From assembly GCF_004337985.1 (NCBI RefSeq), contig NC_043744.1, positions 2,392,408-2,456,407 on the forward strand: a stretch of 64,000 nt of DNA, in the 5' to 3' direction. Positions within the stretch are counted from its first letter, which is position 1. Every line of letters starts with the position of its first letter. Source of the DNA: Pyricularia pennisetigena. Taxonomy: Eukaryota; Ascomycota; Sordariomycetes; Magnaporthales; Pyriculariaceae. The notes beneath the pieces were generated by a model. That model was not told where the DNA came from. It did not search any database and was given only the letters and a program-made list of their open reading frames with translations. The position numbers and the translations under genes are program-made. Of this stretch, positions 11,119 through 23,040 are shown piece by piece.

Positions 11119-12455
11119 TCAGGAAGAATAACTTGACACGTAGTACTATAAGAGTTTTAATAATATTAGCCAACAACGGAAGAGAAGAAAGGTTGGCCAC
11201 GCAGGTCAGCAAGGTTGAACGTACTGTAAGAACGGAATCGTCTGCGCCTGAATCGTCATATTGCGGGACGTAAACGTAGAGGATAAGGGCATGATCATCA
11301 GCAAAGCATGCAATCACGCGACCGTCAAGGCGCCCGACGCTGAGAACTTTGCTCAAATCTTTGCCGTCAACCCGGACGCTAGCCCACTTGTTTGGGCCAG
11401 CCTCCCTAAAGCGCGTGCTCGGGTGGTCCTCAATCGGAACTGATAGTTGAGCCGGATCGAGTTCTGGGTTTTCCAGCCCGCTCCAGACGGACTCGACGTC
11501 GAGAGAATCAGTCGCGATGCGCAGGCGCAGAGACCCGTGCATGTTTGCGCTCAACTCCAACTTGGGGCCGTTGACTGACGACGTCGTGGCCGTGGAGCCA
11601 ATGTGTGATCCTCCCGCAGCCCCGGATGTCGCATGCAACCCACCTCCTGCACCACTGCTCGATGAAGCCGTCATTGCCAGCTTGGTGAAGCGGTCGCTGA
11701 TGGCCTTGAGCTGCATCAGAGGCGGCAGCTGGATGTGGACGTCGGGCTCGCGCACCTTGGGCTGCATGATTGTCTCTACTGTTTCTGGATGCAGCACGCG
11801 CACGGGTATGTCCTGGGTGATGACCTTTTCGCGCTCTCGCTTCATAGTGAGTTCAAGAGATTCTTGCATGAAGGAGGCGTCATCGGCAAACGGATCATCA
11901 AATCCGCCTCCGGCCCTGGACCTGCCATATCCTCCAAAGCCGCCACCCGTCCCTCCCTGGTTTGGTGGATTTGTGGTCGTCCGGATGGTCATGGACAGGA
12001 GTGGAATTCCGTTCTTCTTGGTAAGGCGTAAATCGGCATCGGTGCTATTTATGGCAGATTTGAGTGCACGCTGCAGCGGGCCAAGGGGCAGCTCGAGATT
12101 GATGGTGTTATTCGCCTCGGCTGACTGAATGTGGTAGTTCTCGAAGATGAGATCCATAGACAGTGTGCTAGACTGTGTCAGCCTTGGAAGCTGAAGCTGA
12201 AGCTGCGTTATGGTATATCAAAATGGCCACCAACTTACGCCCATACTTGCGACCCTTGGGCCGGAATCACAGTGAAGCGGGCCGTATCATCGTCAAGCCT
12301 CACCCAAGCAATTTTCTCCAGGGAGCTGAGAGCAGCTGTCAACTCTGGCGATAAAGTGTCAGCCACACAAGGAAAACAGGCGTTGCCACAGGTGAGCTGT
12401 CATGTAGCGTACTGGAAAAGGTGCGTATATTCTTCAGCTCAGTCTTGAACCGCAT
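11119..12455 (-). CDS. hus1: DNA-damage checkpoint clamp subunit Hus1
   Basis: Hus1 is one of the three PCNA-like subunits of the 9-1-1 clamp loaded at damaged DNA to activate the checkpoint kinase cascade; nuclear. Four exons were joined: 12413-12455, 12239-12344, 11225-12167 and 11119-11145 (372 residues), with introns of 68, 71 and 79 bp. The start MRFKTELKNIRTFSKLTAAL, then IAWVRLDDDTARFTVIP, SMDLIFENYHIQSAEANN and NLELPLGPLQRALKSA are typical of fungal Hus1. The end FADDHALILYVYVPQYDDSGADDSVLT continues into a nine-codon last exon (YYVSSYSS, stop), the usual conserved tail. Two low-complexity inserts are visible: a Gly-rich loop near residues 115-140 and a Ser/Gly/Ala-rich loop near 220-250. 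Confidence 0.92.
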
Positions 12456-12938
12456 CTTGCGAGCGGCACAGAGCCTGGCGCCAACAGGCTTGGCTTTTCT
12501 GTCATGGAAGGCCCTGGCACAGGGGGGGAATTATCTGACAATGCAGCGGGATATGTAGCATTCGGACGCGAGTTGGTTTCAACAACCAAACTTGACGCGT
12601 CGTTGCTAAAGATTCGGGGGTGATGCCAATTGCGGGGTAGCTAGCACTCGACGATCTCCCGTGGCTCGAGCGCTGTAATCCTTGCTGAGGTACAGCTCGA
12701 CCCCGCCACAACCCCCCCTCTACTGCTGCCATGGCGAATTGACGAGACCCTTACCGAAAGTATGTCTGCACCCTTCAACACCTATGATCTTGAATTCATT
12801 TGGTTCCAAATCACCAAGCCTCTAAAGAAAAGACCTCCAAGCTTACCGTGGTAAAGACATTCCGTCCCGGTAAGCGAAGGGAATGAAATAAATTACATCT
12901 TTTCACGGCGCATTTAAATGCGTCGTAACACCCGCCCG
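12456..12938. other. Spacer between hus1 and the RING protein gene
   Basis: About 480 bp holding the hus1 promoter and the 3' flank of the RING gene, both on the minus strand. No further gene or distinct motif is recognised. Confidence 0.5.
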
Positions 12939-13718
12939 TCATGCCATGACTTCCCCATTCTCGCTTCCAAGGGTCCAAAAGTTCATTGGATCTTCCCCGT
13001 ATTCTGGGATCACAATACGTTCCATCAACCGAGGCTCTAGCTGCTGAAAGACTCTGTCTTGTTGTGCCCACCACCTTTCATAGGCTCGACGAGCTACAAT
13101 CATCTTTTCGACCTTGCTGACTGCTGTGTGCTTTTCTCTCAGGCAGCAGAGTTTGCCGAGAAAAGATCGTGGCCGTTCTTGCCAATGTTCTCTGGCATAA
13201 GCATGGCAGAATGTGCACACTTGGTCGAGTTTTCGGCCTCGCCAGATCCAGCGACGCTTCGCCCCTACGTCAGAACCACTGTTGTCGTTTCCGTGCGCCA
13301 TCGAGCTTGGTTTATATGCTTCGATACCACAGCTCGAACCGGTGAGCGCGTAGGGCCTTTGAGGCTCGAGCATTGGTAGGACCGGATGATAGCATCTGGT
13401 CTTTGGTCAGACAGTTCCCTTCATATGATCCTTCGTCCGGGATAGGTTCGTATACCTGTGTGACATTGATGCCCGGCATATCGGACAAGCTGGCGGCTGC
13501 TTCATTCCGAGCCACTGCTTGATGCAAATCGAACCGAAGACATGGCCACAGGGTAATGAGGCCATCTTCTCGATTTTACCATTTGCGCTCGGCTCTCCCA
13601 CGACCTCTTGGCATATTAGACACTCTTGGATTATTGTCGTTGTTTCCTGGAACTGGCTCTTTTTCTTGCGGAAGCTAGAAGCCAGAGTCCTTGAGCAAGA
13701 AAGTATTTGTATCACCAT
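12939..13718 (-). CDS. RING-finger protein (239 aa), possible E3 ubiquitin ligase
   Basis: Exons are 13456-13718 and 12939-13395 with a 60-bp intron (13396-13455, CTGAC branch). The first ATG in frame (13718) is used, though the frame is open further upstream. The RING lies near residues 33-81: CLIC, PCGH (Cys57, His59), SIC65 and CPIC. The fifth metal-ligand position, residue 62, is Gly (CGHVFGSIC), a variant I believe is common in fungal proteins of this kind. The splice joins CRASMSHR to CYHPVLP, resembling the R-CGHP-I-P extension of related fungal RING proteins. The C-terminal half is basic with CTFCHAYAREHW and CCLREKHTAV, perhaps a second Cys/His site. An E3 role is inferred from the domain only; substrate and location are unknown. 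Confidence 0.72.
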
Positions 13719-14358
13719 AGTTCCCAGAGCGGTACCGGTGCGTGCAAGCTGAAAGCCGTCCAAGTCAGGGGAATGGTGTGCCCGGCTGCTGATGTGATAT
13801 GCGGTAGATGCGCCTGCTCCTCGGATAGCTAGGAAGTGTCACTGTGGTCTCAGACCAGCTGGAAAAGGCCCCGACTTTGAGATACAAACTGATGCCAGAA
13901 GTGTTTGCAGCCCAAATACGATGAGACTTCTAGGTTGTGAGAATCGGGCTTTGCGCACCACAAGTAGAGTACAAAAGTCTTCAAAGCGGTGCACACAAGC
14001 TCATGAGGGTTTAGCTTTAGCCCCTTTCCAGCAGCAATAGCGCGTGACTAACATGCTCCGTCGGGTTGACAGTCAGTAATTAAGTTGAAATAGGGCGGTC
14101 ATCTGAATCTCGTGCGTATCATCAGGGCCTTTAGTTGAGACTCCCGAAATTCCAGCACATGCCACGATATGCTTCGTCTTGAGTTTCTGCATATGGCAAC
14201 ATAGTAGCCTGGTCACTGTGATTCGAGATGACAAATAAATGATCTTTCTCGGAAACAAACGCTGTTAACTCGGTCTTTAAAGTTTGTTCGATATTAAGTG
14301 TGACTAGTTAAGTTTAAAGTGATCGAAGCATTGCTCTGCGTTGTATTATTCACGAGCG
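13719..14358. other. Spacer upstream of the RING gene
   Basis: About 640 bp between two minus-strand genes. It contains the RING gene promoter and the 3' flank of the membrane-protein gene. No coding region or structured element is recognised. Confidence 0.45.
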
Positions 14359-14952
14359 TCAGCGGTCGCTTTCGCTATCACTGTCATCTATAAAGCCCTG
14401 CTCGAGGCTTCAGGTACACATGTGTCAGTAAATCAGTCACTCATCAAGAGAGGTTCAGAACGTCCTCCTCAGAGAAGACCCAAAACATACTCTCGGCTCA
14501 ACCTCCGTGTCAAGTCTGGCCTCTGGTTTTGACTGGACAGTTCGGACCTTGTCCGTCCATTATCAATAACATCCCCAAGTTCCTCACCAAGCTCGGAGTC
14601 GTAGTCCTCCTCTGAGATATCCTCCCTCGAAGCACCACCCATCACGATCGCATCGTGTTCACTTCGCCATGATGATGGGTTGAGATAGCGGGCAATGCTG
14701 CCTTGCAATCGATGGCGGATGGAAGAGGTGCGGTCTGTGATGGAGTCGAGCGGGATGTATTGGCTATATCGGTTCTGGTAGCGCTGCCATATTGGAACGA
14801 CGACGTATGATATCAGGAGGAAAAGGAGCAGCGCAATGACCGCCGGGACGATCAGTGACTGGTCGTGTTTATCAATTAACAAGTTTACATTACAAGCGGA
14901 CAGACCGAGGGACAGGATAGTATACCTTTATGACGGATATGGTGGCCCCCAT
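14359..14952 (-). CDS. Small single-pass membrane protein of unknown function (147 aa)
   Basis: Three exons: 14926-14952, 14491-14858 and 14359-14407, with introns of 67 and 83 bp. The 27-base first exon codes for MGATISVIK. The second starts with one hydrophobic helix, about residues 11-30 (LIVPAVIALLLFLLISYVVV), followed by a basic cytoplasmic-type stretch (PIWQRYQNRYSQYIPLD). An acidic, disordered tail follows (EEDYDSELGEELGDVI). The last exon finishes RRLSRDLEQGFIDDSDSESD. Without it the protein would end in an intron-derived REYVLGLL, so this exon is supported by the shift to an acidic, conserved-looking tail. I recall similar uncharacterised proteins in other Sordariomycetes but can name no function. 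The acceptor of intron 1 is the least certain joint. Confidence 0.72.
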
Positions 14953-16173
14953 CGGGGCTGAGGATATGGCTAAATGAGATGTTGAGTAGTCTGCTACCTT
15001 GTTGCGATCCGAGTCGCGTCGCGCAGGACAGAGTTAAAGTGGATCTGGAGAAAAGGCGAAACAGACTGTTGGATTCAACCAAACGGCGAAGATTCATGGA
15101 AGGACACCCCAGGACCAAATCCTACCTACCTGGGGGAAAAAAAAAAAAAAAAGAAAGCAGGCTCAGCGCAACGGCGCACAACCACCCAATAGAAGTGCAA
15201 CCGCGTCTGGGATCCAAAAAGGTCGTGCAATGAGACAATATCTAATGTAGCTTTACATTGCCTAGCATTGTGACAAAGCTAGCTGCACTTTCAAATGGCT
15301 GGAATTGAAGGTAAGCTACACATAAGATTGACGCATGTATGGTGAGTTCTGACAGACACTGTGATTCGTCCCAAGGCGCTCGGCAAAGTCAGAACCAACG
15401 CTTTCGTCATCATTCTGGAGTGACACAGCTAAAGGAAGGTCGGTCCAATAATGGCGCGGGCCAGGGCAGATGTGGCTTGACGAGCCTGTCCGTTTCCAAT
15501 TCAAGCCACATAAGCGGTCCGCGGACACGGAGACTTCCACCTGATTCATGGTTTGGCCAGGGCTGGCTGCACATGCCGTATTAAAAGTAGAGATGCTTCC
15601 GAAGGCAGGCAGGTAGGTGCCCTCAGGTGCCTTACCTTTCCGCGTCTAGTCTAATAATTAGGAGTTAGTGTACCTTGATAGATTTGCAAGATAGCGACTG
15701 GATGCAGAATTTCTTGAGATGATCTTGACCTGCTCAAGATTTTGATTTGGTACCTTTTAGTTATTACCAATTTCGGAGAGATTAGACTGGATGCTACATC
15801 GCCACGCAATATTGATACCTGAGCCTGTCAGGACCCTGAATATGTTGTCCTTATAGGGTCATATTGTGTGGAGTCGCTTTCTGCTAAGTATTCCCAATGG
15901 ATACTGTCAGGTTGTAGGTATATTGGAAGTGTGGACGAAAACAATGCCACCATACCTGGTTAGCGAATATTATCCATCTTCCCACCCCTTTGACTGATCG
16001 ATCGCGAAAAGCCCTAATTTGGGGTAGAAATCGCGTGTTTTCTCCTTGACAAGTCGGTGGTTTTGATATTTCTTGAACTGGGCGACAGTCGTTCCGCACG
16101 GACCATTGCGTCTCTCTCTGGGGAACCCTTTGAAGCCTGTTACCCCTGACGTGTCAAATATGGCACAGGGGTC

Positions 16174-16199
16174 CTGGGCTTCCCAGAATTAAAGCCCAG
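16174..16199. repeat. Perfect 8-bp inverted repeat (hairpin)
   Basis: CTGGGCTT at 16174-16181 pairs with AAGCCCAG at 16192-16199 across a 10-base loop. It lies in an unannotated spacer; no T-run or gene end marks it as a terminator. It may be chance. Confidence 0.4.
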
Positions 16200-17452
16200 C
16201 AATGGCAGTTTCAGAGCCAATCTGGACTCTGCATCTCACCTGATGATCCAGGATAGAAATGGAACCTAACCACGCTTTTGAGGTACGGATCACGAAGTAA
16301 TTTTGGAGGCACGCAGGGTACTTCAAGTAGGGGGTATGGTAATTTTGGTAGAATTGTTGGCGGCAGTTTAAATGAGTTTGATGAATAATTATTTTTGCGC
16401 TGTCAAACGGCGAGCTTCCCGATGTCAAAAATTGAATCAGGTTTTATTTATTTTCATCTGTACCACTACTGAACATATGTAAGCATGGTCTGATACAGTG
16501 TTAGGAAACAAAATATTACCTGGGTTGCCCTATACTTTTATGCTGATCTGGTTTGCCTGATACCGTTTATGCTGAAGTCGTTGCGGTTCTCAAGCGGTAT
16601 TTGGTACTGGCAGCGAACGCCACTTCCAATCCACCCCTATCTCCAACCAAACCGGGCCTGGATTGAATTTAATTTTGGTGTGGTCCGTCCGGTTCGCTAC
16701 GCCTGTGGACTCCAGCTGGCTGCACGTTGCATGCGATGATTTCGCATTAGGCGGTATACCTAACCGCATTTTGCGCTGCAGGCACGACATTCTGGTTTGC
16801 CGGGCTGTTGGCTGCACGCGACCCATGCTCTCGGAGACTCGACGGCGGCACGCATTCTACCGTAGTAGGTCTTGGTCGGTTGGTCGATTCCACTCAAACT
16901 GATTTGGTTGATTGTCTGTCCCTTTTTCCTGACAAACGTCTGCACGACCAGAAAAGTATAAAAAAAAGTAGAAAAATAGAAAGACGTGTCAAGGTGCGTT
17001 TCGGTAGTGCAGTGCGCATGTGTGCAATTGAGCAGGCATTCCCCTCAACGGCCGTTCTGCTTGATTGATGCAAAACTATGTACACTTAAGTCTCTAAACA
17101 GCCCCGATTCATGCAGAATTCCCTTCCCTCATAAGCTCCACCAGCAGGACCAGTGAACGATACAGGCACTACAGAGTCGCCAGGGTCGCCAGGGTCGCCC
17201 TAGCATGTTCTGTCTGGCTACTCGCCACCCACCTGCACCCCTTCGACCATAATCCCACTGCATCCAATTGCCCAATACCAGTACACAACCAACAGGCAGC
17301 TCCAACCAGAGAGGGCTTTGACGACAATGCAGGCGTCAACAGCAGCCCTGTTTCTGAGACACGAATCCTTGTAAACCTGCGGCTTAGCTACCCACATCGA
17401 CCACACCCATCATCGGCCGCCGTCGAGAGAGGGGACTGCCAGTTAGACAGAT

Positions 17453-17476
17453 AGAGAGAGAGAGAGAGAGAGAGAG
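17453..17476. repeat. (AG)n microsatellite
   Basis: Twelve AG units about 95 bp upstream of the formin start codon, so probably within its promoter or 5' leader. The reverse strand gives a CT tract, a common core-promoter feature in filamentous fungi; that role is inference. Confidence 0.8.
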
Positions 17477-17568
17477 GCAATAGACGACGTACAGTACGTC
17501 CGGCAGTGCTGGTAGAGGGGATTCGGCTGTTTCAACCCACACCCCCTCCCTACGCGACCGGATTCGCC

Positions 17569-20500
17569 ATGTCTTCAACCGACAAGTCCTCGAGGCAATC
17601 CTCAGGCGGCAAATCCTTTTTCTCACGAAGCAAGAACAAGGAAAGACGAAACACCAGCGACGACTCCAACGGCCGCTACCTCGTAGGCGGCGACCAAGAC
17701 CATGCCAGCATAATCTCGTCCCGGGCCTCTTCGCGACACCAACGGGACTCTTCAGTTGTATCCATAGATGCCCCAGACTCACCGAACCCGGGCCTCAACC
17801 ATATGGCTGGTGTTATCACCTCCATTCCATATGACAACGTTCCACCGGACCGCCGCTCCCCCATACCCACCGAATATCTGCCCAAGGGCGACCAGGCACC
17901 TGTGCGCCGCGACCCTCTGCCGCACCAACTGAACAAGGCCGGCTCCGACTTTCATCAATATCCTAATTTTGAGAGCAACTCGATGGATTACAATCGAATC
18001 TCCCACTCGTCCCAAGGGCCGCGAGTAGTCCCGGGCTCCAACGTCACTATGGCTTCCACCGGTCGCCAGACTCAGTTCCAGCAGTGGGGCCCGGCCCGGG
18101 ACAGCGGCTTCGGGGGTGGCTCACACAACTCACGATATAACTCATACGCTACATCGGCAGGTCGTAGTTCTGCCGACCAATCTAGTATATATTCTGGTAA
18201 GGGCTTGCCATGTCCTGCAACGGATGCTGCTGGCGCTTGCGATCGGCCCTCGAACTGACTTGAACATGCGCTCTTTACAGCTTTACCTAGCGCCTCGTCC
18301 CAAAGTTCATATCCCGTACAGTCTCCAAGAGAATCCCACCGGCTCACTAAGTTCCCCGGGTCTCCCTCTGCTATTTCTCAAGGTTCCAGCGACGATTTCA
18401 GATTAGCAAAACCCGACGATGACCACATAATCGAGCAGATGTTTCTTGCTTTGATGCAAAAGCGCGGCTGGCACAACCTCCCTGATCAAGCTCGCCGGCA
18501 AATGGTTGCATACCCTGCCGCCAAGAAATGGACACTGATTTATCAAGATCGTTTGAGCGAGTGGCAGGGTGAACAGCGCAGGAGGCAGACCGCAAGACCG
18601 GGCCAAATCCAAAGCTTCGATGTGACAACATTTTCTGACGAGGAGGGGACGCCAGAGTGGTACGTCAGGAAAGTTATGGACAACAGCCTGGACACCAAGC
18701 TACTCGGAAGCCTTGAGGTCAGCCTGCGAACCCAGCAGATCAACTGGGTCAAGCGTTTTATAGAATGTCAGGGCCAGGTGGCTTTGACGAACGTGTTGAT
18801 GAAGATCAACCGCAAGACAGCATCAGGACCGGCGGGTGTGACCCCGGATGCTAAAAACGACAAGAATCTCGATCGGGAATACGAAATCGCCAAGTGCCTC
18901 AAGGCTCTGATGAACAACAAGTTCGGCGCCGACGATGCGCTCGCCCACCAAAACGTCATTGTCGCCCTGGCGACATCCCTGATGTCTCCGCGACTTCATA
19001 CCCGGAAGCTCGTTAGCGAAGTCTTGACGTTCTTGTGTCATTGGGCGGATGGCGAGGGCCACCTCAAGGTCATACAAGCGTTGGACTATGTAAAAAATCA
19101 GACAGGGGAGAATGGCAGGTTTGATGCCTGGATGAGACTGGTCGAGGTCACCGTGGATGGCCGAGGCAAGATGGGCAGTCTGGTCGGCGCAAGTGACGAG
19201 ATGCGCAGCGGCGGCGTTGGCGCGGAAAACCTTCTCATGGAGTACGCTGTCGCGACGCTCATACTGATCAATATGATTATCGATTCTCCGGAGAAGGACC
19301 TTCAGCTTCGGCTGCACATCCGGGCCCAGTTTAACGCATGTGGTATTAAGCGTATCCTCACCAAGATGGAGGCATTCCAATATGACCTCATCGACAAGCA
19401 GATCGAGCGCTTCCGTTCCAACGAAGCCATCGATTATGAGGATATGCTGGACAGAGAAAACAGCAGTATCAAGGATAATGTCGAGGGCGAGATCAAGGAC
19501 CTGAACGATCCAGTCCAGATCGTCGATGCTATACAAAGTCGACTGCAGGGGTCTAGGACGCATGACTACTTCGTCTCGGCTCTCCAGCACCTGCTTCTGA
19601 TTCGGGAGAACGATGGAGAGGAGCGCCTTCGGATGTTCCAGCTCGTGGACTCGATGCTCAGCTACGTCGCGATGGATCGTAGGCTGCCGGATATGGACCT
19701 CAAGCAGAGCCTTAATTTCACGGTGCAGAGCTTGTTAGACAAACTGCATACGGACTCGGAGGCCCGGCAGGCTCACGACGATGCCCTCGAGGCACGGCAA
19801 ATAGCGGATGCCGCTATGGCCGAGAGGGACGAGGTGAAGGCGCAGCTCGAGCTCGGCGCTGATGGACTGGTGGCAAAGCTGCAAAGGCAACTAGACGAGC
19901 AAGCCAGGTTCATAGAAGCCCAGAAGAGACAAGCGGATGGATTGAAATCAGAGCTTGAAAACCTGCAAACTATCCGTGCCAAGGAGGCCCAGAGATACGA
20001 ACTGGAGACGCGAGAGCTGTACTTGATGCTCCGGGATGCCCAGGACGTCGCGGCATCACAAGCCGTCAAAGGCGTCAAGGCGGCTGGCAATGACGAAGCC
20101 GCTCGTGTACAGCAGCAAGGGATCCTTGACCGTGATAGGCTTATGGAGCGACTGCAGATGCAGATTGAACGACAGAAGACGCAGTTCAAACTCGAGGGCA
20201 GGGTCTGGGGCGAGGCAGCCGGTCCATCGGACAGGCTTCGTGCGTTGCGGGAAGAGATGGACGGGGTTGGTGGCGATCCGGGCATGGACGAACAGGAAGA
20301 TGCTGTGTCGGGAACTGCACCAAGGGACTTGACCAACAGCATGCTCGGGAGCGTCAAGCGCCAGACCCGGGTCTCTCGAAAACCTGTCAAGTCGTCTGCG
20401 AACTTGGTTCCAGGCGCGGTTGCAGAAGAGGATATTCCCGAGGAAGACGACGAGGACGTCATTTACGAAAAGCCACGTGTTGTAGAGATCAGGAGGCCGA

Positions 20501-23016
20501 CCGTCGACCCCAAGCAACAGGCTGGTCTGCTCAACGAGATTGTCGGCAAAGTGAAGAGATATGACGGCAGCGACTCGGAAGATGCAGAGGATGGTGTTAC
20601 TACCGGCCCAACACATCCTAGCTTCGAGTCTCAAACGCCTCTCACGCCCAAGGATCAAGAGCCTCCCAGGACTCCAAAGATCGAAGTCACACCGGCCATG
20701 GATGGGGTCGTCGGTACGGCCGCGCCACCACCACCACCTCCGCCTCCTCCAATGCCAGGACAACTCCCCGGGGCACCACCACCTCCGGCGCCTCCCCTAC
20801 CTGGCACCGCCGGGATACCTGCACCACCGCCGCCTCCTCCTCCTCCTCCTCCACCTCCTTTGCCTGGCAAGGGCATGCCAGCACCGCCGCCGCCGCCACC
20901 ACCACCACCACCCCCTCCTCTTCCTGGCATGAAGGGTATGCCTCCGCCGCCGCCTCCCCCAATGCCAGGGTCAATGTCGGGCCATTTCCTGGCAAAGCAG
21001 CCTGGTTTTGTTGCGCCTACAATCGGGCTGCCCGTTGTGCGACCGAAAAAGAAGCTCAAGGCGCTGCATTGGGACAAGGTCGACGCGCCATCCACAACGC
21101 ATTGGGCAGCGCATGCGCCGTCTGCTGAGGAACGCGAGGAGAAGTACCTTGAGCTGAGTCGTAAGGGTATTCTTGATGAAGTTGAGAAGCTCTTCATGGC
21201 CAAGGAGACCAAGATGATTGGCAAGGGGCAATCACACAAAGATGACAAGAAGCAGATTATTTCTGCTGACTTACGGAAAGCCTATGGTGAGTTAACTCCC
21301 GTGTTCCTGCTGATGCCAATCAAAACATGTGTTGTTCGCTAACCGAACTGTATAGAAATTGCCTTTGCCAAATTCTCAAGCTACTCGGTTGAGAAGATTG
21401 TGCAAATTATTATACACTGTGACAAAGAAGTTCTCGACAACAATGTGGTCATGGACTTCTTGCAGCGAGAAGACTTGTGCAATATACCCGAAAACATAAA
21501 GAAACAGATGGCACCGTACAGCAAGGACTGGACGGCGCCCAAGGCCACAGAAGAGTCACGTGAACTAGACCCGGCGGAGCTTACTCGGCAGGATCAGATA
21601 TTCCTGATGACTGCCTTTGACCTCAACCACTATTGGAATAGCAGGATGCGGGCACTGGCTCTCACCCGAAGCTTCGAGCCAGATTACGAAGAGATCTCGG
21701 AGAAGATCCGGCAGGTGGTCAGCGTGTCCGAGTCACTGAGAGACTCGGTATCGTTGATGAACGTTCTTGGGTTGATTTTGGATATCGGTAACTACATGAA
21801 CGACGCCAACAAGCAGGCGCGTGGTTTCAAGCTGAGCTCCCTTGCGCGCCTGGGCATGGTCAAGGACGAGAAGAACGAGTCGACTCTGGCCGACTTGGTG
21901 GAGCGAATCGTTCGGCAACAGTATCCCGAATGGGAGAGTTTTGTCACGGACATCGGGGGCGTCTTGACCGCGCAGAAGATCAACATCGAGCAGTTGCAGA
22001 CGGACGCAAAGAAGTACGTGGACAACATCAAAAACGTGCAAAGAGCGCTAGACTCTGGAAAGCTCTCAGACCCGACGAAGTTCCATCCCCAGGACCGGGT
22101 ATCGCAGGTGGTGCAGCGCTGCATGAAGGACGCGCGGCGCAAGGCGGACCAAATGTCACTGTACCTGGAGGAAATGGTGCGAACGTACAATGACATAATG
22201 ACGTTTTATGGAGAAGACCCGGCAGACGAGAACGCGCGGCGCGACTTCTTTGCTAAGCTGGCGCTGTTTGTCACCGACTGGAAGAAGTCACGCGAAAAGA
22301 ATGTGCAGCTCGAGGAGACGCGACGCAAGAACGAGGCGAGCATGAAGCGCAAGCAGGCCCAGTTGAAGCCGCTCGGCATCGGAGGCTCATCGGACGTCGG
22401 GCCGGTCAGCCCCAGCAGCGCGGGTGCCATGGACAGCCTCTTGGAGAAGCTGCGCGCGGCGGCACCACAGGCGCGCGACCAGCGCGACCGCAGGAGGCGT
22501 GCGCGGCTCAAGGACAGGCATCAGGTACGCATCGCGTCAGGCCAAAAGATCCCCGACCTCAACGAGATCCCAGAGGTCGAGGCGGGTCTGCAGACTGGCA
22601 GGAGCACGACGAGCTCACGTGCCACGGACGACGATGGAAACCTGCTGAGCCCCGACCTCGCGTCTCTAAGCTCGCCCAAGTCGGGGGACGAAAACGACGT
22701 GGCCCAGCGTGCGGCCATGATGCTTCAGGGCATGCGAGATGGCGAAGGCGCCGAAGATGCGGAGAAGCGGGAAATGATGCGGCGGGCGCGACGGCAGACT
22801 GCCGAGGAGGAGCGACGGGCCCGGAGAAGAAGGAGAGAACAAGCAGGCTCGACGATCAGCAGCAACGGGGGCGACTTGGAAGAAAAAGCAGAAGAGGCGG
22901 CGGGCGACGGGGCAGAGGACGCGAATGGGGGGGACACGCCGACGCCGAAGCCGGAGCAGGAGCCAGGGTCCGAGTCAGAGCCCAAGCCGGAAGCCGCGGT
23001 GGCTGCTGCTACGTGA
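17569..23016 (+). CDS. sepA: Diaphanous-type formin (SepA/Bni1 family)
   Basis: Nucleates and elongates actin filaments for polarised tip growth and the septal ring, under Rho GTPase control. Exons are 17569-18196, 18281-21286 and 21356-23016, introns 84 and 69 bp; the product has 1,764 residues. Order: disordered N-terminus (1-250); GTPase-binding/FH3 (DID) region from about 255 (DDDHIIEQMFLALMQKRGWHNLP) to about 650; coiled coil about 700-900; FH1 with long polyproline blocks separated by PLPGKGMPA/PMPG units, about 1024-1106; FH2 from about 1135 (LKALHWDKV) to about 1530, including GNYMNDANKQARGFKLSSLARL. A DAD autoinhibitory motif follows near 1568 (MDSLLEKLRAAA then a basic RRRRARLKDR). 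DID plus DAD predicts regulation by autoinhibition. The C-terminal 190 residues are acidic and basic low-complexity. An in-frame extension before ATG 17569 is not favoured. Confidence 0.95.
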
Positions 23017-23040
23017 TGATGATGATGATGATGATGATGA
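23014..23040 (+). repeat. Nine tandem in-frame TGA codons at the formin stop
   Basis: The formin stop codon is the first of nine consecutive TGA triplets in the same frame. It is both a trinucleotide microsatellite and a run of back-up stop codons. Confidence 0.9.

Larger units (their letters stand above)
14953..17568. other. 2.6-kb intergenic region upstream of the formin
   Basis: Long divergent spacer between the small membrane-protein gene and the formin. No gene is recognised on either strand; open frames are short and lack family motifs. It contains a poly-A run near 15138-15153, a hairpin at 16174-16199, a triplicated GTCGCCAGG unit near 17174-17199 and an (AG)n microsatellite at 17453-17476 just before the formin start. 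A long leader with upstream introns for the formin is possible. Confidence 0.5.

Noticed and set aside
20655..21248. Glycine-rich minus-strand frame opposite the formin FH1 region
   Set aside because: It is the complement of the polyproline codons (CCN read as GGN).
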